Assembly (NCBI GenBank): GCA_016716475.1
Contig: JADJWG010000001.1
Location: 1,116,001 to 1,180,000 of the forward strand
Source of the DNA: Phycisphaerales bacterium
GTDB lineage: Bacteria; Planctomycetota; Phycisphaerae; UBA1845; Fen-1342
Direction of reading: 5' to 3'
Length of the DNA: 64,000 nt
Position numbers and translations under genes: made by a program. Of this stretch, positions 10,460 through 18,072 are shown in pieces. Position 1 is the first letter of the stretch. Each line of letters opens with the position of its first letter. Under the pieces are notes generated by a model. The model saw only the letters and a list, made by a program, of their open reading frames with translations, ran no database searches and had not been told where the DNA came from.

Positions 10460-11580
10460 CCGCCTCCAGCGCGTCGCTGCGGGACGAGATCCATACACTC
10501 GCCGAGCAACTGGACCGGCGTGTCGGGGTGATGGAAGTCTGCGGAACCCACACCGTCTCGATCTTCCGCACCGGCTTGCGCACCATGCTACCACCACAGG
10601 TTCGCCTGATCAGTGGTCCGGGCTGCCCCGTGTGTGTCACCGCGCAACGGCACATCGACGCCGCCCTCGACCTCGCCGCGCAGCCGGGCATCACCCTGGC
10701 CACCTATGGCGATATGTTGCGCGTTCCGGGTCGCAAGGGCTCCCTCGAACGCCTGCGCGCCGCGGGCGCCGATGTCCGCATTGTCAACTCGGCCCGCACG
10801 GCACTCGAACTCGCGCTGGCACTGCCCGACCGGCAAGTCGTCTTCCTCGCGGTCGGCTTCGAGACCACCGCGCCGGCCACAGCGGCCACGGTACGGGCAG
10901 CGGCCGGACGGGAGATCGGCAACTTCTCTGTTCTGAGCTTCCACAAGTTGATCGTGCCGGCGATGCTGGCGCTGCTCGCGGAGGAACAGCGGAGTGCAGG
11001 CGGACAAGCGGCATCGACGAACGGTGGCCTGGCCGGTTTCCTTGCACCAGGGCACGTCAGCGTCATCATCGGCGCGGCGGCCTATGCACCGGTCTGTGCG
11101 CAGTACCACCGGCCGGTTGTCGTCACCGGCTTTGAGCCCCCGACGGTGCTGGCTGGCCTGGCCGCGGTGTTGCGGCAGCTCGTGGCGAACCGCGCGGAGG
11201 TCGAGAACGCCTACTCGGTCGCGGTCACCGCGGCCGGCAATACCGTCGCGCGCGCGCTGCTCCAGGAAGTGTTCACCGCCGAGGACACCCCGTGGCGCGC
11301 CCTTGGCACCATCCCGCAAAGCGGGCTCGGGCTCGGTGCTGCCTGGCGGCGTTTCGATGCCTTGGAGCGGTTCGGCCTGACGCTGGGCACGGATGAAGAG
11401 CACCCGTTATGCCGCTGCGGCGAGGTCATCACCGGCCGGGTCGAGCCACCCGAGTGCCCGGCCTTTAGCGAACGGTGCCATCCGCTCGATCCCCTCGGGC
11501 CCTGCATGGTGAGCAGCGAAGGGACCTGCGCCGCCTGGTACAAGTATCATCGCGTGGGCGGCGTGAGGGCGACCTCGTGA
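10456..11580 (+). CDS. hypD: Hydrogenase maturation protein HypD
   Basis: This is a 374-residue iron-sulfur protein that builds the Fe(CN)2CO ligand set of [NiFe] hydrogenases together with HypC and HypE. The conserved motifs EVCGTHT, SGPGCPVC and GFETTAPATA are present. The C-terminal region has the cysteines expected for the [4Fe-4S] cluster (CRCGEV, PPECPAFSERC, GPCMVSSEGTC). The start is GTG at 10456, overlapping the hypC stop. The stop overlaps the hypE GTG in the same way, indicating tight translational coupling. Confidence 0.97.
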   Translation: MTASSASLRDEIHTLAEQLDRRVGVMEVCGTHTVSIFRTGLRTMLPPQVRLISGPGCPVCVTAQRHIDAALDLAAQPGITLATYGDMLRVPGRKGSLERLRAAGADVRIVNSARTALELALALPDRQVVFLAVGFETTAPATAATVRAAAGREIGNFSVLSFHKLIVPAMLALLAEEQRSAGGQAASTNGGLAGFLAPGHVSVIIGAAAYAPVCAQYHRPVVVTGFEPPTVLAGLAAVLRQLVANRAEVENAYSVAVTAAGNTVARALLQEVFTAEDTPWRALGTIPQSGLGLGAAWRRFDALERFGLTLGTDEEHPLCRCGEVITGRVEPPECPAFSERCHPLDPLGPCMVSSEGTCAAWYKYHRVGGVRATS

Positions 11581-12674
11581 AAGGCGGGGCGGGCACCACG
11601 GATCCGTATGACCGCATCGTCGTGGCCCACGGGGGCGGGGGCGAACTGACGGCCCGCCTGCTCCAGCGCCATGTGCTCCCGCCGCTGGCGAATGCACTCC
11701 TCGACCGCCTTGAGGACAGTGCGGCAATCTCACCTCCGCCCGCGGCGGCCGGGCAGGAACTGGTGTTCACCACGGACTCCTACGTGGTCACGCCGATCGA
11801 ATTTCCCGGTGGCGACATCGGCCGGCTCGCGGTGGCCGGCACGGTGAATGACCTTGCCGTCATGGGTGCGACCCCACAGGCGCTGAGTCTCGGGCTGATC
11901 CTCGAAGAAGGGCTGCCGCTCACCACGCTCGACCGGATCATGGCGAGCATCGCGGCAACCGCGCGCGAAGCCGGCGTACAGGTCGTTACCGGCGATACCA
12001 AGGTCATCGAGCGCCGCTTCCGGAATATCGAATCCAGTAGCGCGGCGGCCGACGACGACCAGCCCCCGGGCACTACGGCCGGACTGCTGATCAACACCGC
12101 CGGAATCGGCTGGCGGCCGACAGACGTCCACCCCATGGCGAGCCGCGTGCAACCGGGCGACCGCATTCTGATCAACGGACCCATCGCGGAGCACGGCCTC
12201 GCCATCATGTCGGTGCGCGCCGGGCTGGAATTCACCTCGCCGCTGCGCAGCGACGTGGCGCCGCTGCACGCGATCCTTGCGGCGGCCTTCGCGACCGGCG
12301 GGGTGCGCTTCGCACGCGACGCGACCCGCGGCGGTCTCGCGGGCGTGCTGGCGGACCTGTGTGCGGCGAGCGGCTGGAACGTCGAGGTTGACGAGGCCCG
12401 GATTCCGCTGACGCCGGCCGCGCGCCATGCGGCCGAGTTGCTCGGGTTGGATCCGCTGACCGTCGCGAACGAAGGCAAATGCGTCGTCGTGGTCGCACCG
12501 GACGCCGCCGCCGCGGTGCTCGACGCCTGGCGCGCGCTGCCGCGCGGGCGAAACGCGGCCGACATCGGCCGCCTGACGGACATGCAACCCCCACTCGCCG
12601 AGCTCATCACGCGGGCCGGCGGGCGGCGCATCATCCAGCGACCCTACGGCGAAGAACTGCCGCGCATCTGCTAA
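11577..12674 (+). CDS. hypE: Hydrogenase maturation protein HypE
   Basis: This is a 365-residue PurM/AIR-synthase-like ATPase that dehydrates the carbamoyl group on its own C-terminal cysteine to a thiocyanate, the source of cyanide ligands. The N-terminal AHGGGGELT, the TDSYVVTP and GDTKVIE segments, and the C-terminal LPRIC ending with the modified Cys are all present, so the protein looks functional. The start is a GTG at 11577 overlapping the hypD stop. Carbamoylation needs HypF, whose gene is not in the window. Confidence 0.97.
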   Translation: MKGGAGTTDPYDRIVVAHGGGGELTARLLQRHVLPPLANALLDRLEDSAAISPPPAAAGQELVFTTDSYVVTPIEFPGGDIGRLAVAGTVNDLAVMGATPQALSLGLILEEGLPLTTLDRIMASIAATAREAGVQVVTGDTKVIERRFRNIESSSAAADDDQPPGTTAGLLINTAGIGWRPTDVHPMASRVQPGDRILINGPIAEHGLAIMSVRAGLEFTSPLRSDVAPLHAILAAAFATGGVRFARDATRGGLAGVLADLCAASGWNVEVDEARIPLTPAARHAAELLGLDPLTVANEGKCVVVVAPDAAAAVLDAWRALPRGRNAADIGRLTDMQPPLAELITRAGGRRIIQRPYGEELPRIC

Positions 12675-12709
12675 ATCGCAGTACGGCGCGCGGCGCGGAG
12701 CAGGACCAG

Positions 12710-13081
12710 GTGCACGAAGTCACGATTGCCATGCAGGTGTTGGCGCAGGTGCTGGCACTGGCGGCGCGTGAGCGGCTCCTACATATCGCCGAAATCGAAC
12801 TGGTGTGCGGCGCGCGGCGGCAGATTGTGCCCGCGGCGCTCCAGACCGCGTTCGAGGTCGTAAGCGAGAACACCGTGGCGGCCGCGGCGCGGCTGATTCT
12901 GCACGAAGAGCCGCTGCGAGCACGTTGCAACGGCTGCGCCACGGAGTTCGCCCCGGAAATCGACGACTACCTGTGCCGCACATGCGGCGCGGCGGATGTG
13001 ACGTTCGTCGCCGGCGACGATATCGTGCTGGCAGCGGTCGTCGCGGATCAGGCCACGGCGGGCGACGGGAGCAGCGCGTGA
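12710..13081 (+). CDS. hypA: Nickel-insertion protein HypA
   Basis: This is a 123-residue HypA/HybF-type protein that delivers nickel to the hydrogenase large subunit with HypB. From the GTG at 12710 it begins (M)HEVTIAM, giving the nickel-binding His2 and adjacent Glu. The zinc site is visible as two CxxC pairs (CNGC and CRTC). The GTG is chosen because it restores His2; GGAG lies nine bases upstream. The gap after hypE is only 35 bases, and the stop overlaps the hypB start. A C-terminal tail after the zinc domain makes it slightly longer than average. Confidence 0.93.
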   Translation: MHEVTIAMQVLAQVLALAARERLLHIAEIELVCGARRQIVPAALQTAFEVVSENTVAAAARLILHEEPLRARCNGCATEFAPEIDDYLCRTCGAADVTFVAGDDIVLAAVVADQATAGDGSSA

Positions 13082-13725
13082 AGATCCAGGTGGTGGAGAG
13101 TGTGCTGAAAGCCGATGCCGCCGCAGCGGCGAACAACCGGGCGCGCTTTACCGCGGCAGGTGTCCTGGCGGTGAACGTGATGAGCGCGCCAGGCAGCGGC
13201 AAAACGACGTTGCTGCAGCAAACGCTTACAGCGCTGGGACCGGCACGGTGTGCCGTGTTGGTGGGTGACCTGCAAACCACGCGCGACGCAGAGCGGCTCG
13301 GTGTCACAGGCAGCGCCGTCACGCAGATCAACACGGGCCGCGGGTGTCACCTGTCTCCGGCGCAGGTCGCCGCCGGACTCGACACTTTGACACTTGCCGG
13401 CATCGAGTATGTCTTCATCGAGAACGTCGGGAACATGGTTTGTCCCGCGGCGCACGACCTCGGCGAGCAGCGGCGCGCGGTACTGCTGAGTGTGCCCGAG
13501 GGTGATGACAAAGTCGCGAAGTACCCGACACTCTTCCAACCCGCCGACGTGATCCTGCTCACCAAGACCGATCTGCTCAGCGTGGTGGAGTTCAACCGGG
13601 CGATCGTGCTCGCAGACCTCGCCCGGATCAATACACACGCTCCGCTCATCGAGTGCGCACCGAAATCCGGGGCGGGCCTCGCACCGTGGCTGACGTGGCT
13701 GCGCGCCGCGCGTGCCGCGATATGA
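13078..13725 (+). CDS. hypB: Nickel-incorporation GTPase HypB
   Basis: This is a 215-residue SIMIBI GTPase that powers nickel insertion. It has Walker A SAPGSGKTT, the metal-site segment GRGCHL, the switch-like ENVGNMVCP, and TKTD at the G4 position. The N-terminal CxxCGC nickel motif and any His-rich stretch are absent, so this is the short form with only the G-domain metal site. The start is GTG at 13078, overlapping the hypA stop. It is the last recognised hyp gene; a hairpin and then a deoxyhypusine-synthase-like gene follow. Confidence 0.95.
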   Translation: MKIQVVESVLKADAAAAANNRARFTAAGVLAVNVMSAPGSGKTTLLQQTLTALGPARCAVLVGDLQTTRDAERLGVTGSAVTQINTGRGCHLSPAQVAAGLDTLTLAGIEYVFIENVGNMVCPAAHDLGEQRRAVLLSVPEGDDKVAKYPTLFQPADVILLTKTDLLSVVEFNRAIVLADLARINTHAPLIECAPKSGAGLAPWLTWLRAARAAI

Positions 13726-13765
13726 CTGGACGCCAACAGCGGGGTCGGATACACCACCCCTGAAG

Positions 13766-13793
13766 GCCGCGCTACCCTGCGCCCCAGCGCGGC
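13766..13793 (+). terminator. Hairpin after hypB
   Basis: The arms GCCGCGCT (13766-13773) and AGCGCGGC (13786-13793) flank a 12-base loop between hypB and the next gene. No T-run follows, so it may be a weak terminator, a processing site or chance in GC-rich DNA. Confidence 0.3.
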
Positions 13794-13833
13794 GGACCGG
13801 CCCGACCGCACCAGGCCCACAGGAGTACGACGC

Positions 13834-14904
13834 ATGCCCACGCATGAGGAGCACGATAAGTCGCGCGGGAACGACCGCCTTTCCGATGGTTGGTCGCACC
13901 AGTTCAAACCACTCAACCCGATCGACGTCACCCAGACCGCCACCGCCTCCGAACTGCTCGCCGCCATGAGCCGGACCGCCTTCAGCGGCCGCAGTCTCGG
14001 TGAGGCGGCTGACATCCTGGTTGAAATGGCCAAGGATCCGGACTGCTTCGTCGTACTGACGCTGTCGGGCGCCATGACCATTGCCAAGCAGGGCCTGCTG
14101 ATCACCGAGATGATCGACCAGGGCCTCGTGCATGCCGTGGTGAGCACCGGCGCGCTGATGTGCCACGGGCTGATCGAGCAGAGCGGACACACACACTTCC
14201 GCCACGATCCGCACTGGTCGGATGAGCAGCTTTATGACGCGGGCTATTGCCGGGTATACGACACGCTCGAACTGGAGGCGAACCTCGAAGAGGCCGCCGT
14301 CATCATGCAGCATGTGCTCGAACAGTTGCCCCCGGGGACCCCGGTCGGCAGTCACGAATTGAATTGGCGCATCGGCGATTATGTGCGTCAGCAGCACCAG
14401 GGGCGCGGCATCCTGCAGTCGGCCGCGGCCAAACAGGTCCCGGTCTACGTGCCGGGTTTCACGGATAGCGAATTGGGGCTGGACGTCTACGTTCACAATC
14501 AGATCGCGGCGGAGCACGGTCGGCCGCCCGTGCAGATCGACCTCCTGCGGGACATCCACGACTACTACGCGCGGTGCTGTGCCGCGAAGCGCCTGGGGAT
14601 CGTGACGATCGGCGGCGGCGTGCCGCGCAACTGGGCACAACAGGTCGGCCCACTCGGTGAAATCCTGGATCGCCGCACGGCGGGGAAGTTTGGCGCATTT
14701 CTGCGATTCCAGTACGCGATTCGCATCTGCCCGGAGCCGGTCCATTGGGGCGGGCTGTCGGGCTGTACCTATTCCGAAGGCGTGTCGTGGGGCAAGTTCG
14801 TCTCGGAGAAAGAGGGCGGTCGGCACGCAGAGGTTTACGCCGACGCGACGCTGGTGTGGCCGCTGCTCCTGCGCGGCGTGCTGGAGCGGCTGGGCCGCGT
14901 GTAG
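13834..14904 (+). CDS. Deoxyhypusine synthase family protein
   Basis: This is a 356-residue protein clearly of the deoxyhypusine synthase fold, an NAD-dependent enzyme that moves an aminobutyl group from spermidine. The family segments SGAMT, GSHELNWRIG, GGGVPRNW and SGCTYSEGVSWGKF are present, and Lys321 in SWGK matches the lysine that carries the enzyme intermediate. Bacteria lack eIF-5A, the substrate of the eukaryotic and archaeal enzyme, so the true acceptor is unknown; homospermidine synthesis or modification of another protein are possibilities. The start at 13834 has AGGAG nine bases upstream. It follows hypB by 108 bases on the same strand and may be read from the hyp promoter, but a functional link is not shown. 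Confidence 0.88.
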   Translation: MPTHEEHDKSRGNDRLSDGWSHQFKPLNPIDVTQTATASELLAAMSRTAFSGRSLGEAADILVEMAKDPDCFVVLTLSGAMTIAKQGLLITEMIDQGLVHAVVSTGALMCHGLIEQSGHTHFRHDPHWSDEQLYDAGYCRVYDTLELEANLEEAAVIMQHVLEQLPPGTPVGSHELNWRIGDYVRQQHQGRGILQSAAAKQVPVYVPGFTDSELGLDVYVHNQIAAEHGRPPVQIDLLRDIHDYYARCCAAKRLGIVTIGGGVPRNWAQQVGPLGEILDRRTAGKFGAFLRFQYAIRICPEPVHWGGLSGCTYSEGVSWGKFVSEKEGGRHAEVYADATLVWPLLLRGVLERLGRV

Positions 14905-14925
14905 ACTACAACGCGCGGGAAGCGG

Positions 14926-14946
14926 GGCCGGCATACAGGGCCGGCC
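14926..14946. terminator. Hairpin between convergent genes
   Basis: GGCCGGC (14926-14932) and GCCGGCC (14940-14946) form a stem with a 7-base loop, 22 bases after the deoxyhypusine-synthase-like gene and before the end of purC on the other strand. It could serve both genes; no T-run is seen. Confidence 0.4.
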
Positions 14947-15020
14947 ACCCCATGGTTCCCTCCTCGCCATCCAACCGCGCTTGACACCTGGCAGCGCCAA
15001 CCGTCGTGGTCGGCCGGACC

Positions 15021-15944
15021 TCAGGCCGTCAGGCGACGATAAGCATCCTCGTACGCGGCCTGCAGCTTCGCGATCACGTCCGGCGGCAGTGGGGGCGGGG
15101 GTGGCTGCTTGTTCCAGGCAAGGGTTTCGAGGTAATCGCGCAGCACCTGCTTGTCGAAGCTGGTCTGATCGACCCCGACTTCGTAGCGGTCGGTCGGCCA
15201 GAAACGTGATGAATCCGGAGTGAGCACCTCATCCGCAAGCAGCAATTCGCCATTGAAGAGTCCGAATTCAAACTTGGTATCCGCCAGCAGCAGGCCGCGG
15301 GCGGCGGCGTAATCGGCGGCCTGGCGGTAGATCGCGAGCGAGCGGTCACGGACCTGCGCAAGCAGCTCGCGGGCACCACCGGGTCGGCTGCGCTTCTGAG
15401 TAAGAAAGGAATCGAGGATCTCCTCCGCCTGCGCCCAGGTGACCGCTTCGTCGTGGCCCACCGTGGCCTTGGTCGTCGGCGTGAAGATGGGCTCCGGGAG
15501 CTGTTCGCTCTTGCGAAGACCGGGCGGCAGCTCGATTCCGCAGATGGTGCCCCGCTGCTGGTACTCCTTCCAGCCACTGCCCGCGATGTAGCCCCGGACG
15601 ATGCACTCGATGGGAAGAATCTCGACACGTTTGACCACCATGGCCCGGCCACGAAGTTGTGCGACATACGGTTCGTAGGACGCGGGGACACGCTCGTCGG
15701 AGACGACGTATTCGAGGTGGTGCGGTTGGCAAGCCGACAAAGTCTCGAGCCAGAAGCGGCTAAGCTCCGTCAGGAGGATGCCCTTACCGGGGACGGGCTG
15801 ATCCATGACAACGTCGAAAGCGGAGACGCGATCGGTCGCGACGATCATGAGTTTGCCGCCGAGGTTGTAAACGTCCCGAACCTTTCCGCGGTTGGCGAGC
15901 TCGGGGAGATCGGTCTTGTGCAACGGGGTCGATGTCGACGTCAT
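15021..15944 (-). CDS. purC: SAICAR synthetase (phosphoribosylaminoimidazole-succinocarboxamide synthase)
   Basis: This is a 307-residue purine biosynthesis enzyme that joins CAIR and aspartate using ATP. The N-terminal RGKVRDVY, the TDRVSAFDVVM segment, ECIVRGYIAGSGWKEY and the TKATVGHDE region are hallmarks of the longer (yeast-like) PurC form. The ATG start at 15944 overlaps the stop of the upstream exported-protein gene as ATGA, so expression is coupled to a gene with no obvious link to purines. Confidence 0.97.
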   Translation of the reverse strand: MTSTSTPLHKTDLPELANRGKVRDVYNLGGKLMIVATDRVSAFDVVMDQPVPGKGILLTELSRFWLETLSACQPHHLEYVVSDERVPASYEPYVAQLRGRAMVVKRVEILPIECIVRGYIAGSGWKEYQQRGTICGIELPPGLRKSEQLPEPIFTPTTKATVGHDEAVTWAQAEEILDSFLTQKRSRPGGARELLAQVRDRSLAIYRQAADYAAARGLLLADTKFEFGLFNGELLLADEVLTPDSSRFWPTDRYEVGVDQTSFDKQVLRDYLETLAWNKQPPPPPLPPDVIAKLQAAYEDAYRRLTA

Positions 15945-16990
15945 CGCGGGGGCTCCTGGTGTGCGCCCGGGCCGGGCGCTGGGGGTTCCTCGGAGGGTGG
16001 CGCCGGATCGGCCTCGGGGGCCGAGTCCATGTCGGAGGGTTCGAGCTCAGAAGGATCGACCGCGTCGCCTGTGTCGTCCGGCAGCGGGGCGGCCGGTGCG
16101 GATTGGGTTGCGGCCGCAGCCAGTTCAGCGGCAACGGCAGCGGCGGGATCGTCCTGGGACATAACGGGGTGGGGCGCTTCGGTATAACCAGGCAGCGCGA
16201 GCAGATGCGCGGCGAGGCGGCTGAGTTCGGTGCGCAGTGCGCGCAGGCGAACGCGCTCTGCGCGATCTACCTCCAAGGCAGGATCCCAGCGCAGTTGTGT
16301 GGCGATCAGGGCCACTGCACGAGTCGTGTCGGCCACCAACGCACGCGTTTCTGGACGCAACGTACGATAGTCCTCGTGCTGCGCGGCCCATTCGGCGACA
16401 GTTCGGCCGGCGTGCCGGCGGTTCAACCGCGCTTCGAGCTCGGCGGCTACCAGCCGCCCCAGCGCGGGGCGCTCGTAGGGGGTCGTGTAAGTAATGCGAA
16501 AAACGGCCCCGCTGCCAACCGCGGTGAGGCGGGTATGTGCCAGCCACTCATCCAGGGACCGGCTCTGCAATTCGAGCGCAGTCTGTTCAAGGCGCAGGAG
16601 GACGTCCGGGGGCGCGTTCAGCACGGCCTTCTGCAGCGCTCGCAGGGCGGCCAGTGGGTCGTCATCCGCGGACAATTCGACGGCTTCGCGCAGCATCTGC
16701 GTGTAACGGAGGGACACGTCGGCCGCGCGTCGCGCGGGTGCCGGGGCGGGGCGGGGGGCTTCCGGCAATTGGCCTGGTTCAATGCGCACGATGCGAGCGC
16801 GCGGAAAACTGCGAATCAGCGCGCCAGAGCCATCCGGCAGGCGCACACGGAAGTAAATGTGTGTATCCGTCTGTCGAACCACCTCGCCGGAGTGGCGGGA
16901 ACCGTCGCGCAGGTGCAGAATATCGGCATGCAGAGACGCCGCGATACCCAGTACCAGGACGACGGCCACGGAGCGCATCAGCACCTTCAT
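15941..16990 (-). CDS. Exported protein with N-terminal SH3-like domain, unknown function
   Basis: This encodes about 349 residues with a signal peptide (VAVVLVLGIAASLHA) followed by a small beta-barrel-like segment (ILHLRDGSRHSGEVV...IYFRVRLPDG) of a type seen in many planctomycete exported proteins. A Pro/Ala linker, an Ala-rich helical middle (about residues 90-280) and a Pro/Glu/Ala-rich disordered tail follow. No catalytic motif is seen. The start at 16990 avoids overlap with the divergent gene at 17035; an ATG 12 bases further in, with AAGGTG upstream of it, is an alternative. It is coupled by a 4-base overlap to purC. Confidence 0.6.
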   Translation of the reverse strand: MKVLMRSVAVVLVLGIAASLHADILHLRDGSRHSGEVVRQTDTHIYFRVRLPDGSGALIRSFPRARIVRIEPGQLPEAPRPAPAPARRAADVSLRYTQMLREAVELSADDDPLAALRALQKAVLNAPPDVLLRLEQTALELQSRSLDEWLAHTRLTAVGSGAVFRITYTTPYERPALGRLVAAELEARLNRRHAGRTVAEWAAQHEDYRTLRPETRALVADTTRAVALIATQLRWDPALEVDRAERVRLRALRTELSRLAAHLLALPGYTEAPHPVMSQDDPAAAVAAELAAAATQSAPAAPLPDDTGDAVDPSELEPSDMDSAPEADPAPPSEEPPAPGPGAHQEPPR

Positions 16991-17022
16991 GAGACACCAG
17001 CCGGACTTGCCACCCCACCCCT

Positions 17023-17029
17023 TATTATA
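17023..17029. promoter_or_regulatory. Overlapping divergent -10 elements
   Basis: The run TTATTATAA reads as TATTAT on the plus strand (17023-17028) and TATAAT on the minus strand (17029-17024). On the minus strand a TTGTGG hexamer lies 16 bases upstream, inside the start of the plus gene. On the plus strand the -10 ends six bases before the ATG at 17035 and no Shine-Dalgarno is visible, which suggests a leaderless transcript. Confidence 0.4.
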
Positions 17030-17034
17030 AACGC

Positions 17035-18072
17035 ATGACGCGATCCCACAATCCACCCACCGGACAGGGGCCCGTGCGCGTCGGTCTGATCGCCGACGGC
17101 GACGGCGCGGAGCGCCTGCGCGCTGCGGTCACGGAGTGCGTCCTGCTGCACCCGCTGGGGCAGGCCCGCGTGCCCATCGACCAACGGCTGCCCGCGGTAC
17201 CGAGCTACGACGACCCGCGCATTCTGCTGGCCGAGAGCAACCTGGAAGCAGTGCTGCTGGCAACCTCCACTCGCGAGGACCTTACCCTGGCCGACCTGGC
17301 GGCTGAGCAGGGCCTGCACGTGTGGCGACTGCCGCCCGTGGGGCGCTCGTTCGCCGAAGCGACCGAATGCCTGACGCGCGTGCGGCAGCTTGACACGTTG
17401 TATCGCGTCGCATCGTGGTGGGAATACGTAGTCGATCACGTCTGGCACGAGGTGGCCTGGCCGGAAAATTTCGAACCGCGGCTGTCGGAGGTATCCGCCA
17501 GCGCGCCTGGTCCGGCAATTACCTCGTGGCGGGCGGGACTGGGCGAAAGTGCGGGCGGGGCGCTGGTGGATTGCGCCTACGCCCCATTGGAGGCCTTGAT
17601 CGCGGTACGCGGGCTACCGGAGACGGCTGTCGGTGCGGTCGGGCACTATCGCAGCCCACTCGGCAGCTTGCCACGCGAGGCCGAGGACACGGCAATCGCG
17701 ATCTTGCGCTACAGCCACGGTGGCATGGCCGTGGTGAGGGCCACCTGGGATCTGCCGCCGAACGAGCAGCGCACCGTGCATCATGGCCCTGGGGCGACGG
17801 CCACGCTGACACCCGACGAGGTCCAACTGGTGGATCCAGCCGGAACCGCCTTCGATCGCCGCCCGCTGCCAGGGGATTTCCTGGCGCACGAACTGCTGCG
17901 GTTTGCCGAAATGGTGCGCGCGCACACCCGCGATCGGGCACTGGCGCCCCTGGACCGACACCTGGCGGTGAGTGCCCTGCTGGATGCGATCTATCTTTCT
18001 GCCCGCACCGGGCATCCCGAGTCGCCCCGCAAGCTCTACGAGGTACAGAAGTGGCCCGAGCCCCGTCATTGA
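17035..18072 (+). CDS. Gfo/Idh/MocA-like oxidoreductase
   Basis: This 345-residue protein resembles Gfo/Idh/MocA dehydrogenases in layout: an N-terminal Rossmann-like part (VRVGLIADGDGAERL, then LEAVLLATST) and a C-terminal alpha/beta part (DTAIAILRYSHGGMAVVRATWDLPPNEQR, then the typical ending with a late helix). The dinucleotide-binding glycine motif is degenerate (GLIADGDG rather than GxGxxG/A), and the usual catalytic EKP is replaced by RLPPV, so it may not be an active dehydrogenase. The stop overlaps the start of the large downstream lipoprotein (TGATG), suggesting joint expression in carbohydrate metabolism. Family assignment is moderate. Confidence 0.6.
   Translation: MTRSHNPPTGQGPVRVGLIADGDGAERLRAAVTECVLLHPLGQARVPIDQRLPAVPSYDDPRILLAESNLEAVLLATSTREDLTLADLAAEQGLHVWRLPPVGRSFAEATECLTRVRQLDTLYRVASWWEYVVDHVWHEVAWPENFEPRLSEVSASAPGPAITSWRAGLGESAGGALVDCAYAPLEALIAVRGLPETAVGAVGHYRSPLGSLPREAEDTAIAILRYSHGGMAVVRATWDLPPNEQRTVHHGPGATATLTPDEVQLVDPAGTAFDRRPLPGDFLAHELLRFAEMVRAHTRDRALAPLDRHLAVSALLDAIYLSARTGHPESPRKLYEVQKWPEPRH

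Noticed and set aside
13555..13580. TKTD in place of NKxD in HypB.
   Set aside because: TK-D forms of the G4 motif are found in other HypB proteins; it is not a sign of inactivation.
13048..15000. A 650-codon minus-strand open frame.
   Set aside because: It is antisense to hypB and the deoxyhypusine-synthase-like gene, both of which carry clear family motifs.
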